A DNA stretch of 64,000 nucleotides from Mycobacterium barrassiae. Lineage in GTDB: Bacteria; Actinomycetota; Actinomycetes; Mycobacteriales; Mycobacteriaceae. Shown here piece after piece: positions 41,808 through 49,830 of the stretch; positions within the stretch are counted from its first letter, which is position 1, and each line of letters opens with the position of its first letter. The stretch is from the NCBI RefSeq assembly GCF_025822765.1, contig NZ_JACKUK010000039.1:1-64000 (forward strand), read 5' to 3'. The position numbers and the translations under genes are program-made. The notes beneath the pieces are model-generated. The model had not been told where the DNA came from and did no database searches. It saw nothing but the letters and a program-made list of their open reading frames with translations.

Positions 41808-42545
41808 CTACCCCGCCATGGTCAAACCGCCGCTGACACTGAGCACCTGGCCGGTCACGTAATTGGCTCTGTCCGAGGCAAAGAACAGCACTGAGTCGGC
41901 GATCTCTTCCGGAGCCGCCAACCGGCGAAACGGAATCGCCCGGATGAGGCCATCTTTGACTTTGTCAGGTAGCGAGGCGAACAGCGGCGTATCGGTGGGG
42001 CCGGGGCACACACAGTTGACGTTGATCTGATACCTGGCCATCTCGCGTGCGAGCGACTTGGTAAAGGCGATCACCCCGCCTTTGGTGCCGGCGTACACGG
42101 TCTCCCCCAGGCTGCCTACCCGTCCGGCGTCACTGGCGATGTTGACGATCTTGAGGGGCGCACCCTCGGGTATGACGACGTCCAGCACAGCGCGCGTGAG
42201 CCGAACCGGACCCAGGAAGTTCACTGCGACCAGGGATTGCCACAACTCGTCGTCGTTACTCATGAACGGCTCGACCCGGTCGAATCCCGCTGCGTTGACC
42301 AAGGCGTGCGGCAGGCCGAGGTCTCTGACTATCGCGTCGCGAGCTGCGGAAATCGCAGACGCGTCGGCGAGGTCGACTTCATAGGGACGGGCGTTGCCGA
42401 TCGCCGCTACCGTCTCGGCAAGCCCGTCGGCATCACGGTCCAACGCCGCGACGACGGCGCCGGCATCGGCCATGCGGATGGCAATCGCACGGCCGATGCC
42501 TGAGGCGGCCCCCGTCACGATCGCCACCTTGTTCGCGAATTGCAT
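41808..42545 (-). CDS. SDR-family oxidoreductase, 3-hydroxyacyl-CoA-dehydrogenase-like
   Basis: From ATG 42545 (GGGAGAG before it) the protein has 245 residues: TGAASGIGRAIAIRMADAGA, DRDADGLAE (Asp after beta-2 favours NAD), DAG-like VNAAGFDRVEPF, catalytic YAGTKGG and CPGPTDTPLF. This pattern fits 2-hydroxycyclohexane-carboxyl-CoA and 3-hydroxyacyl-CoA dehydrogenases of ring degradation. It is divergent from the crotonase and shares the operator region with it, so the two enzymes probably form one beta-oxidation-like step pair. Confidence 0.86.
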   Translation of the reverse strand: MQFANKVAIVTGAASGIGRAIAIRMADAGAVVAALDRDADGLAETVAAIGNARPYEVDLADASAISAARDAIVRDLGLPHALVNAAGFDRVEPFMSNDDELWQSLVAVNFLGPVRLTRAVLDVVIPEGAPLKIVNIASDAGRVGSLGETVYAGTKGGVIAFTKSLAREMARYQINVNCVCPGPTDTPLFASLPDKVKDGLIRAIPFRRLAAPEEIADSVLFFASDRANYVTGQVLSVSGGLTMAG

Positions 42546-42651
42546 GGTCTCTCCCGTGGTGTCGCAGCGCCCTTGGGCCAAGGTTGCCTGGTTCCCTGAA
42601 TTGCGGTCCTCTGAAGGTACTCCGGCGGACAGTCAATTTAGTCAACCCAAG

Positions 42652-42672
42652 GGTCGAACTTTAGGACAGTTG
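42652..42672. promoter_or_regulatory. Candidate TetR operator, copy 2
   Basis: GGTCGAACTttagGACAGTTG lies between the divergent SDR and crotonase starts. It matches the site upstream of the nearby TetR gene. A further GACAGT/ACTGTC pair spans 42665-42686. Confidence 0.6.
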
Positions 42673-42767
42673 GTCGAGTTACTGTCGATATGGTTGTCTA
42701 CCTACACGCCGGCGACGGGTTCTCGCCGGGGGTGGCCTCAATGATGAAGCGAGCGGAGCACGCCATG

Positions 42768-43583
42768 AACTTTGACGATTACAAACAGTTGACACTGTCC
42801 CGCCGCGACAACGGCGTCCTGCTCATCACCATCGACCGGCCGGAGAAGTACAACGCCGCCGACGAGCAGATGCACACAGAACTCGCCCGGATTTGGGTCG
42901 ACGTGGCAGCCGACCCGCAGACCCGCGTCGCCGTGATCACCGGCGCCGGCAAGGCCTTCTCGGCCGGTGGTGATCTTGCGATGGTCGAGCGCATGGCCGG
43001 CGACTACGAGCGGGTTTCGCACATGCTCGACGAGATGAGTGCGCTCGTCTACAACATCATCAACTGCGACAAGCCGATCGTGTCGGCCATCAACGGAGTT
43101 GCCGTCGGAGCCGGAACCGTCGCCGCCCTGCTGGCTGATGTCGCCATTGCCGCCGAAGACGCCCGGATCGGCGACGGACACGTGAAACTCGGCGTAGCCG
43201 CCGGTGACCATGCTGCGATCATCTGGCCTCTGTTGATCGGCATGGCCAAGGCCCGCTACTACCTGCTCACCGGCGAGATGGTCACCGGTGCCGAAGCAGA
43301 ACGTATCGGTCTTGTCGCCAAAGCCCTTCCCCGCGAACAAGTTCTGGACGAAGCCCTTCGTGTCGCCGATGCGCTGGCGACCGGGTCTCAGCAGGCAATC
43401 CGCCTCACCAAACGGACCCTGAACAACTGGCTGCGCACCGCGGGGCCGACCTTCGACCAGTCCGCGGCATACGAGATGTTGACCTTCCTCGGCCCCGACG
43501 TGGTCGAGGGTTATACGGCGCTCCGCGAGAAGCGCCCACCACGGTTTCCCTCGGCGCTGGCGACATCAGACGACCAGCGCTGA
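42768..43583 (+). CDS. Enoyl-CoA hydratase/isomerase family protein
   Basis: From ATG 42768 the product has 271 residues. Crotonase landmarks are [93 protein letters not shown]. The Gly-Asp of AAGDH replaces the usual catalytic Glu region, common in isomerases and thioester hydrolases of the family. Upstream in-frame starts (42690, 42741, 42744) are less likely because the intervening residues are not family-like. It is regulated together with the SDR, as judged from the shared operator. Confidence 0.87.
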   Translation, partial: NFDDYKQLTLSRRDNGVLLITIDRPEKYNAADEQMHTELARIWVDVAADPQTRVAVITGAGKAFSAGGDLAMVERMAGDYERVSHMLDEMSALVYNIINCDKPIVSAINGVAVGAGTVAALLADVAIAAEDARIGDGHVKLGVAAGDHAAIIWPLLIGMAKARYYLLTGEMVTGAEAERIGLVAKALPREQVLDEALRVADALATGSQQAIRLTKRTLNNWLRTAGPTFDQSAAYEMLTFLGPDVVEGYTALREKRPPRFPSALATSDDQR

Positions 43584-43689
43584 GAGTTACCACCTTCGAA
43601 TCACGGCGGGTTTATCGCCGGTTTCGGAATAACAGGTCCAGTACTCGGCTTGTGCTCAGGAGAGTCCAACTTTCCTGAGGAGATGACCC

Positions 43690-44505
43690 ATGTCGCGACC
43701 CCTTCGCATCGGCGTGCAGATAAGCCCCGGCGGAACACCCGACTACCGGACGTGGCGCCAGGCAGTGCTACACGCTGAGGACCTGGGTGCCGACATCGTC
43801 TTCGGTTACGACCACTTCCACGCCCCGAATTTCGCCGGCATCGTCGATGCGAAGCCGATTCTGGCCGACGACCAACCCGATGTGCCGAACTTCGAAGGGT
43901 GGACCGCGCTGGCGTCGTGGGGTGAGATCACTACCCGCGCCGAGATCGGGCTATTGGTCAGCGGCATCGGATATCGCAATCCCGATCTGCTGGCCGATAT
44001 GGCCCGCACCGTCGACCACATCAGCGGTGGCCGCCTCATTCTCGGTGTCGGGGCCGGATGGTACGAAAAGGATTACACCACATACGGTTACGACTTCGGC
44101 ACGGTGAAGTCGAGGGCCGACCTCTTCGACGAGGGCCTGGTGCGGATCGAAAGCCGGTTGAGTCAGCTCAATCCCGCGCCGCTACGCAAGATCCCGATTC
44201 TGATCGGTGGTTCGGGCCAGAAGCGCACTCTGCCCGCCGTCGCGCGGCACGCGGACATCTGGCATACGTTCCTGCCGATCGAGTTGTACCGGCAGGCCAC
44301 CGCCCGTGTGGATGATCTGGCCGCCGAGTTCGGCCGGGCCGACAGCGATATCGAGCGATCGGTCGTGTGGGAGGACGAACGCAGCGCCGATCAGTATCTC
44401 GACGCAGGTGCCACCTTGATCACCACGGAGATCCGGCCGACTGCGGAGGGGTTCGCCTTCACCGAGCTGGAGCGACTGCTCAAGTGGCGGGCTAATCGAG
44501 CCTGA
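43690..44505 (+). CDS. LLM-class F420-dependent oxidoreductase
   Basis: This 271-residue protein is a luciferase-like TIM-barrel oxidoreductase of the F420-dependent type: RIGVQISPGGTPDYRTWRQAV, ADIVFGYDHFHAPNF, EIGLLVSGIGYRNPDLLADMARTVDHISGGRLILGVGAGWYEKDY and ILIGGSGQKRTLPAVARHADIW. Mycobacteria encode dozens; substrates are often lipids, polyketides or nitro compounds. An alternate FMN enzyme is possible. The gene has a strong CCTGAGGAG before its ATG. It is convergent with none of the neighbours and precedes the exported protein on the same strand. Confidence 0.88.
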   Translation: MSRPLRIGVQISPGGTPDYRTWRQAVLHAEDLGADIVFGYDHFHAPNFAGIVDAKPILADDQPDVPNFEGWTALASWGEITTRAEIGLLVSGIGYRNPDLLADMARTVDHISGGRLILGVGAGWYEKDYTTYGYDFGTVKSRADLFDEGLVRIESRLSQLNPAPLRKIPILIGGSGQKRTLPAVARHADIWHTFLPIELYRQATARVDDLAAEFGRADSDIERSVVWEDERSADQYLDAGATLITTEIRPTAEGFAFTELERLLKWRANRA

Positions 44506-44521
44506 CCATAGCGCTAACGCG

Positions 44522-44986
44522 ATGGTCCGAACCGCCGATAACAGTGTCGTGACCGTGTTCCGTATCGCAAGCGCTGCTGCCGCCGCCCTGATCGCGCCCT
44601 TATTGTGGGCCACCCCCGCACATGCCGACGCCTTCGCCGAACTCCCGGCGGTTCCGGTGGTCGCCTCCCCCACCTGCGGTGGCACTGTGAGCGCGGAGGC
44701 CCAGGTGACGCCGGTGCAGGTCGGTGACCAAGTCGGTGATGGCGTCCGGGTGGCGATCCACTATGACGCCGGTGTGTACGACGGCTCCTGTTCGCTGACC
44801 GTGACCGCCGACTGGACCAACCTCGACACGGGGGCCTCCGGCAGTGGTGACATCACCGCCGTGTCGACGATCGATGGGCACTACGGTTTCATCGGCTACG
44901 CCAACACTACCTTCGACACGGGCGGCGGCACGATCGTCGTCACAGTCAGCTCCCATCCCGGCGCGGAAATGCGGCTCACGACTTGA
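44522..44986 (+). CDS. Exported protein, immunoglobulin-like beta fold
   Basis: The 154-residue product has a Sec signal (about 9-36: VTVFRIASAAAAALIAPLLWATPAHADA), with cleavage likely after HADA. The mature part of about 118 residues is strand-rich, with two cysteines (CGGTVSAEAQVTP and GSCSLTVTADWTN) that could form a disulfide in an Ig-like sandwich. The protein is not recognised. Start may be ATG 44522 or GTG 44549. Its end overlaps the next, oppositely oriented gene by 11 bases. Confidence 0.72.
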   Translation: MVRTADNSVVTVFRIASAAAAALIAPLLWATPAHADAFAELPAVPVVASPTCGGTVSAEAQVTPVQVGDQVGDGVRVAIHYDAGVYDGSCSLTVTADWTNLDTGASGSGDITAVSTIDGHYGFIGYANTTFDTGGGTIVVTVSSHPGAEMRLTT

Positions 44987-45830
44987 GATCTGTCTCTCCG
45001 GTCTCTGGTATCGCTGTGCCCAGGTAGTAGCCCATGCGCATCTCGTAGTCGCCGGGTTGATTGCGGCCCGCAGCCAGTGCGGCGGCGAGACGGCGTTTCG
45101 AGCCGGGCCACTGGAAGGACTGCAGGTAGATCTGCAGTGAGGACAACATGTCCTCCGGTGACGGGAGCGTGTGCCGGTTGGTCTGCTGCTTGACGGCGGC
45201 GATCGACTCTTTGTCGTAGGAGGCGATCCGCCGAGCGAGGGTGTCCACGAGTCCGTCGAGGTCGGCGTCGTCGACCGTCCGGTTGACCCATCCGTAGCGC
45301 TCGGCGAGATCGGCCGGGTAGTCGTCGCTGGAGAGCGCTACCTCGAACGCCCTGGCCCTGCCCATCAACAGCGGAAGATGCTCCAGCCCGCCGCCCCCGG
45401 GCAGATTGCCGCTTGCGGTTTCGGGCTGGCCGAAAAGTGCGCGATCGCTCGCGAAACGCATATCCATCGCCAGGGTGAGCTCGCTGCCGATTCCGCGCAC
45501 CCGGCCCCGGATCTTGGCGATGGATGCGACGGGTAGTCGCGAGAGGCGGGTGCTGGTGTCGATGGTCAGCGGATAACCGGTGACTCCGGGGTCCTTGGGC
45601 GTCTCCGCGACGCGAGACGTGTCGTAGTGGTTCAGGAAGTAGTCCGGGTTGGCCGAGTCGAACACCACGACGCGAAGTTCGGGCGCCGCCTCCATCTGGT
45701 TGATCAGCTCGGGCAGTTCCACGAGCATCTCCGGGGTCACCAGATTGATCGGCGGGTTGTCGAAGGTGACCCGCCAGAGGCGCTCGTCGTCAGCGGATAC
45801 TGAAAAGTGGGTCCAGTGCTGCGTTTTCAT
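44976..45830 (-). CDS. Enoyl-CoA hydratase/isomerase family protein
   Basis: The 284-residue protein is a diverged crotonase: WRVTFDNPPINLVTPEMLVELPEL, FDSANPDYFLNHYDTSR at the first oxyanion segment, and VASIAKIRGRVRGIGSELTLAMDMRFASDRALFGQPE with SGNLPGGGGLEHLPLLMGRARA. The latter half matches enoyl-CoA-hydratase-like proteins annotated across actinobacteria. Catalytic Glu residues are not evident. It is a single gene with tail overlap with the exported protein gene. Confidence 0.83.
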   Translation of the reverse strand: MKTQHWTHFSVSADDERLWRVTFDNPPINLVTPEMLVELPELINQMEAAPELRVVVFDSANPDYFLNHYDTSRVAETPKDPGVTGYPLTIDTSTRLSRLPVASIAKIRGRVRGIGSELTLAMDMRFASDRALFGQPETASGNLPGGGGLEHLPLLMGRARAFEVALSSDDYPADLAERYGWVNRTVDDADLDGLVDTLARRIASYDKESIAAVKQQTNRHTLPSPEDMLSSLQIYLQSFQWPGSKRRLAAALAAGRNQPGDYEMRMGYYLGTAIPETGETDLKS

Positions 45831-46029
45831 CCCCTTCTCGTTTCTCTGTCGACGACGGCCCAGTCGTCGCCGCGGCGTCTTTCCCTACTTCAACGCGGAC
45901 GACGGTGAAACTACTTCACCGAGTTGACATCGAAGGCTGACATAAATCGCTCCCGCGAACTGTTGCCGATGGCGAGCAGTTGCCGCGTCGATCTGTCTGC
46001 GGGCACATCGATCAACATGGGAGGGCGTA

Positions 46030-46989
46030 GTGAAAGCAGTAGGATTCCACCGCTTCGGCGGTCCAGAAGTGCTGGAAGTACTCGATCTGCCCGAACCGCA
46101 CCCCGGTCGCGGCGAGGTCCGCATCAAAGTGACCGCCGCCGCGGTCAATCCGTCGGACACCGTGTCCCGATCGGGCCAGGCGAAGGCGCTGATGCAGAAG
46201 GCCGACCCGAACCTGCAGTACCCACCCGGCCCCTATGTCGTGGGCTGGGATGCGGCCGGGGTCATCGATGAGACCGGCGGCGGCGCACCCGATGACCTCT
46301 CCATCGGCGACCACGTCATGGCGGTGACGCTGCCGGTCGGTGCAAGAGGTGCGTACGTGGAGTATCTGGTGGTCTCCGCGGATTCGGTCGTGCACACTCC
46401 GGTCGGGTGGGATGACGTTGCGGCCTGCACGCTGCCGCTCAACGGGCTGACGGCGCGTCGGGCCCTGGACCTGCTGGCGCTGCCGCCGGGGTCGACGGTC
46501 GCGATCACCGGGGCGGCGGGCGCGTTCGGCGGGTACGCCATCGAACTGGCGAAGGCCGACGGCCTACGCGTGATCGCCGACGCGTCCGAGGCCGACTATG
46601 GTCTCGTCACCCAGTTCGGCGCGGATGTGGTGGTGCCGCGCGGTGACGACGTCGCCAAGAATATCCGCGAGGCGGTGCCCGACGGGGTGCACGGCCTCGC
46701 CGACGGCGCAATCCTCGACGACAAAGTGACTGCTGCTGTTCGCGACGGCGGCAGGATAACCACCCTGCGTGGCTACACCCGTAGCAATGAGCGCGAAATC
46801 ACTTGGCATCCGGTCCATGTCATGGACTATCTGCGTGCTCGCCCGCAGCTGGACCAGTTGCGTCAGCAGGCCGAGGACGGGCTGCTTACCGCCCGCATTG
46901 CCGACATCCTGCCCATTGAGAATGCGAGCGAAGCACACCGACGCCTGGAAGCCGGCGGGGTGCGCGGCCGCCTCGTGCTGACGCTGTGA
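46030..46989 (+). CDS. MDR-type NADP-dependent quinone oxidoreductase/alcohol dehydrogenase
   Basis: The 319-residue product begins VKAVGFHRFGGPEVLEVLDL, the standard start of zinc-independent quinone-oxidoreductase-like MDR proteins. It has PYVVGWDAAGVIDETG, a nucleotide site VAITGAAGAFGGYAIELAKADG at about 157-178, and a C-terminal EDGLLTARIADILPIENASEAHRRLEAGGVRGRLVLTL. No structural zinc cysteines are seen. It should reduce quinones or enones with NADPH. GTG 46030 is the start. It is a monocistronic gene. Confidence 0.86.
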   Translation: MKAVGFHRFGGPEVLEVLDLPEPHPGRGEVRIKVTAAAVNPSDTVSRSGQAKALMQKADPNLQYPPGPYVVGWDAAGVIDETGGGAPDDLSIGDHVMAVTLPVGARGAYVEYLVVSADSVVHTPVGWDDVAACTLPLNGLTARRALDLLALPPGSTVAITGAAGAFGGYAIELAKADGLRVIADASEADYGLVTQFGADVVVPRGDDVAKNIREAVPDGVHGLADGAILDDKVTAAVRDGGRITTLRGYTRSNEREITWHPVHVMDYLRARPQLDQLRQQAEDGLLTARIADILPIENASEAHRRLEAGGVRGRLVLTL

Positions 46990-47082
46990 ACAAACTGACT
47001 GCCTGGAGCTCGTTGCAATCCCCTAATGGCGACGTCGGTCGCGGTACATAATTTCCCCAAAGCATTGAATTCAGGGGGAATC

Positions 47083-47415
47083 ATGTCGAAACCGTTCCAT
47101 CGCAGGGCCGCGGCCGGCTTGGTCGCGGGCGGCCTGTGTGCACTCATCGCGGGCGCACCCACGGCAGGCGCTGAGAACGAACCTGTCCCGACGCAGGACA
47201 ATGCCGTGTACGCCATCGCGGACGGCTACATCGCGAAGCAGGAGGCTTGCACTCCTGAGCTCACCCCATTTTTCGAGTCGATCACATGGGACCCGCCGGG
47301 GTTCACCCCCGAAGGCGGCACCGGCATGATTCACGACGCCAACCCGGCGCTTGGCGGGCAGTTCGCGGCGACCTGGAACGGCCAGTCCTGGGACGTCGAG
47401 TACCAGTTCTGCTGA
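47083..47415 (+). CDS. Small exported protein
   Basis: From ATG 47083 (with CAGGGGGAATC before it) the product has 110 residues with an N-terminal signal peptide of about 31 residues (HRRAAAGLVAGGLCALIAGAPTAGAE). The mature part has Cys at EACTPELTP and at its end QFC, another two-cysteine secreted peptide. The segment ITWDPPGFTPEGGTGMIHDA and WNGQSWDVEYQFC is like short mycobacterial secreted proteins of unknown function. It is followed by a hairpin and convergent with the next gene. Confidence 0.75.
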   Translation: MSKPFHRRAAAGLVAGGLCALIAGAPTAGAENEPVPTQDNAVYAIADGYIAKQEACTPELTPFFESITWDPPGFTPEGGTGMIHDANPALGGQFAATWNGQSWDVEYQFC

Positions 47416-47428
47416 GCACCGCACCTCT

Positions 47429-47447
47429 ACCCGCGCAACGCGCGGGT
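47429..47447. terminator. Hairpin between convergent exported-protein genes
   Basis: ACCCGCG (47429-47435) pairs with CGCGGGT (47441-47447), and C47436 with G47440. It lies right between the convergent stops. There is no T-run, so a bidirectional terminator is only likely. Confidence 0.5.
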
Positions 47448-47872
47448 TACCGCTGGGTGGTCAGCACGGGCGCATCGAGGACTCCACGTGATGGAACCCT
47501 CGTCGGCGGTTTGGGCTGGACCTCCACAAAAGTTCCCGAGGACAAATCGGTGCTCACGATCGGCGGAAACTTCTTCGGCGGATCCGGTTGCGTCTCGAGG
47601 ACGGCTCCTCCGCTTGGCTGCAGGAGATCATCCGGATTGATGCAGGCGCCGTTGCGCATAACGCCGCCGGCATGTTCACAGCAGTAGTCGGTCGGCATGT
47701 CGCGCTCCAGGCACGATGCGAAGTCGGCTTCTTTGTAGGTGGCATTCGCGACGGCGATAGCCCCGAAAGGTATTGCGGCGAGGGCAAGGACACCTGCGGT
47801 CAGCGTGGTGCGTGCCATCCGACGCGAAGGCGCGGAAACTGCGACGGGGCGGTTGGTGGTCGAAAGCTTCAT
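47447..47872 (-). CDS. Exported protein with cysteine-rich segment and Pro-rich tail
   Basis: From ATG 47872 (GGAGACACCACC before it) the product has 141 residues. A Sec signal spans about 1-43 (RMARTTLTAGVLALAAIPFGAIAVANA). The mature part has four cysteines in FASCLERDMPTDYCCEHAGGVMRNGACIN, suggesting two disulfides, then a low-complexity Pro-rich tail. This resembles mycobacterial exported proteins with a short CxxC-like cysteine knot. Function is unknown. Confidence 0.75.
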   Translation of the reverse strand: MKLSTTNRPVAVSAPSRRMARTTLTAGVLALAAIPFGAIAVANATYKEADFASCLERDMPTDYCCEHAGGVMRNGACINPDDLLQPSGGAVLETQPDPPKKFPPIVSTDLSSGTFVEVQPKPPTRVPSRGVLDAPVLTTQR

Positions 47873-48112
47873 GGTGGTGTCTCCCTGGGTCTCGGCGTCC
47901 GGCGGATGCCGCTTTCTTCGGTGGTGAAGCAAGTCTCCGACGGCCGGCTATCCCTCCGTAATCGCTGGGACGAGAGATTCCACTTCCGAAAGGGAAGGGT
48001 TTGCTATCCGCTGGGTAAGAGGCGCAGTCCTGCACGCGGGATAAATCGCGCCCTCGGGCGGCGTTCCACGAAACGACAGGGTCATTTCGGGCACATCGGT
48101 CAAGGAGAGAAC

Positions 48113-49024
48113 ATGAGCGTGGACAGCATTTCCCTCGGTAGCACGGGACTCGACGAGTTGGTCCCGTCGCGTTACGCGGTACAGGTGGGCGACATCGAGG
48201 TGCTGGTGATCAGCGACGGCGTCCTGCCCATCGCGGCCCGAACGATGGCGACCAACGCCGACCCGACCGAATACGGGCAATGGCTCAACGACATGTTCCT
48301 GCCGCAGGACGTGCTCGACTGGCCGCTGAACGTCGTCGTGGTCCGCAGCGGCGGCCGGACCATCCTCGTCGACGCGGGCCTGGGCGTGGAGTTCCCCGAC
48401 TTCCCGCGGGCCGGGCAGACAGTCCACCGTCTGGAGGCTGCCGGCATCGACCCCTCGGCCGTGACCGACGTCGTGCTCACCCACCTGCACATGGACCACG
48501 TCGGGGGGCTCCTGTCCCAGGGCCTCAAGGAACGGCTGCGCCCCGATCTGCGGGTCCACGTGGCCACCCGTGAAGCCGAGTTCTGGGAAGCACCCGACTT
48601 CACCCACACCGACATGCCGGCGCCGGTGCCCGACGCGCTGCGCTCGATCGCCACGCGCTTCCTCAACGAATATCGCGGCTACATAAAGACGTTTGAGACC
48701 GAGTACGAGATCGCACCGGGAGTGCTCGTCGCCCGCAACGGTGGCCACACCCCCGGACACAGCATCGTGCGCCTGGCGTCCGGCGGTGATGCACTGACGT
48801 TCGCCGGCGACTCCGTGTTCGCCCCGGGTTTCGACAACCCCGAGTGGTACAACGGCTTTGAACATGATCCTGAGGAGTCCGCCCGCGTCCGGATCGAACT
48901 GCTTCGGGAGCTGGCGGCGACCGGTGAAGCGATGGTGGCGACGCATCTGCCGTTCCCATCCGTCTGCCATGTGGCGACGGCGGGCGACGTCTTCCGGTGC
49001 GTACCGGCCATCTGGGATTACTGA
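48113..49024 (+). CDS. MBL-fold metallo-hydrolase
   Basis: From ATG 48113 (AAGGAGAGAAC before it) the protein has 303 residues and a metallo-beta-lactamase fold: VQVGDIEVLVISDG, VVVVRSGGRTILVDAGLG, metal motif HLHMDH (His124, His126, Asp128, His129), NGGHTPGHSIV and the Asp in LTFAGDSVF, with a late THLPFPSVCHVA. It is similar in layout to quorum-quenching lactonases and to the frameshifted gene at 38 kb, but the two are not close copies. The extra N-terminal frame up to 47588 overlaps the previous gene and is rejected. Confidence 0.86.
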   Translation: MSVDSISLGSTGLDELVPSRYAVQVGDIEVLVISDGVLPIAARTMATNADPTEYGQWLNDMFLPQDVLDWPLNVVVVRSGGRTILVDAGLGVEFPDFPRAGQTVHRLEAAGIDPSAVTDVVLTHLHMDHVGGLLSQGLKERLRPDLRVHVATREAEFWEAPDFTHTDMPAPVPDALRSIATRFLNEYRGYIKTFETEYEIAPGVLVARNGGHTPGHSIVRLASGGDALTFAGDSVFAPGFDNPEWYNGFEHDPEESARVRIELLRELAATGEAMVATHLPFPSVCHVATAGDVFRCVPAIWDY

Positions 49025-49101
49025 CCGGCCGACCGCCCGCTGTCTGGGCCCCGCCAGACCGGCGGGGTGCCAGAAAGTCATCGTTATGTAGCGTGGCGAC
49101 C

Positions 49102-49758
49102 GTGAATTTCTCCCGTGTGTCCTCCTCTGTTGCACTCGCTGCCGGTGCCACGTTGCTCGTGACGACGCTGGCCGCGTGTGGTTCCGACTCCGAGTCGGTT
49201 GCGTCATCGACGAGCACGTCCACGACGACCCCTGCGGACCCGTTTTCGGTCACCGAAACGCAAACGCCGACCGCAGCACCGACTCCCGCCGCGGCCACGA
49301 CGTGCCCGACGGCGGCGCCGGCTGTCGGCGGCACCCCCGAGTGGACGCTGCCCGGGGCCACCGGAAGCGTCTCTGTCACCGGTTCGACGGATACGACCGC
49401 GCCGGACATCAAGGTGGAGACACCATTCAGCGTGACCGAGACCCAGGTGCAGACGCTGCAGCCCGGCGACGGTCCGGTCGTCGCCGACACGGCAACGGTG
49501 TCGGTCTGCTATATGGGCGTCAACGGCCGCGACGGCTCTGTGTTCGACAGCAGCTACCAGCGCGGCGCTCCCGAGGAATTCCCGCTCAACGGCGTCGTGC
49601 CCGGCTTCCAGAAGGCCATCGCGGGCCAGAAGGTCGGATCGACGGTCGCGGTGGCGATGACCTCGGCCGACGGTTACGCCGACGGTCAGCCCGCCGCCGG
49701 AATCCTGCCCGGCGACACGCTCGTCTTCGCGATCAAGATCCTCGACGCGTCGAGCTGA
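49102..49758 (+). CDS. FKBP-type peptidyl-prolyl isomerase lipoprotein
   Basis: The product (218 residues from GTG 49102) has a lipoprotein signal with lipobox LAAC and Cys26, a Thr/Ser/Pro-rich linker, and a C-terminal FKBP domain (about 105-215): VSVCYMGVNGRDGSVFDSSY, PEEFPLNGVVPGFQKAIAGQ, KVGSTVAVAMTSADGYADG and LPGDTLVFAIKILD. It should be anchored outside the cytoplasmic membrane and assist folding of exported proteins. The usual catalytic aromatic pocket residues are partly kept. It precedes the receptor kinase, which also has an exported domain. Confidence 0.86.
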   Translation: MNFSRVSSSVALAAGATLLVTTLAACGSDSESVASSTSTSTTTPADPFSVTETQTPTAAPTPAAATTCPTAAPAVGGTPEWTLPGATGSVSVTGSTDTTAPDIKVETPFSVTETQVQTLQPGDGPVVADTATVSVCYMGVNGRDGSVFDSSYQRGAPEEFPLNGVVPGFQKAIAGQKVGSTVAVAMTSADGYADGQPAAGILPGDTLVFAIKILDASS

Positions 49759-49830
49759 GCCGCGGCTCAGCGCCCCGTCGCGCCGCTATCAGGTCACGAA
49801 CTGCGTGAGCGGCCGGTTATCGTGTGCCCC

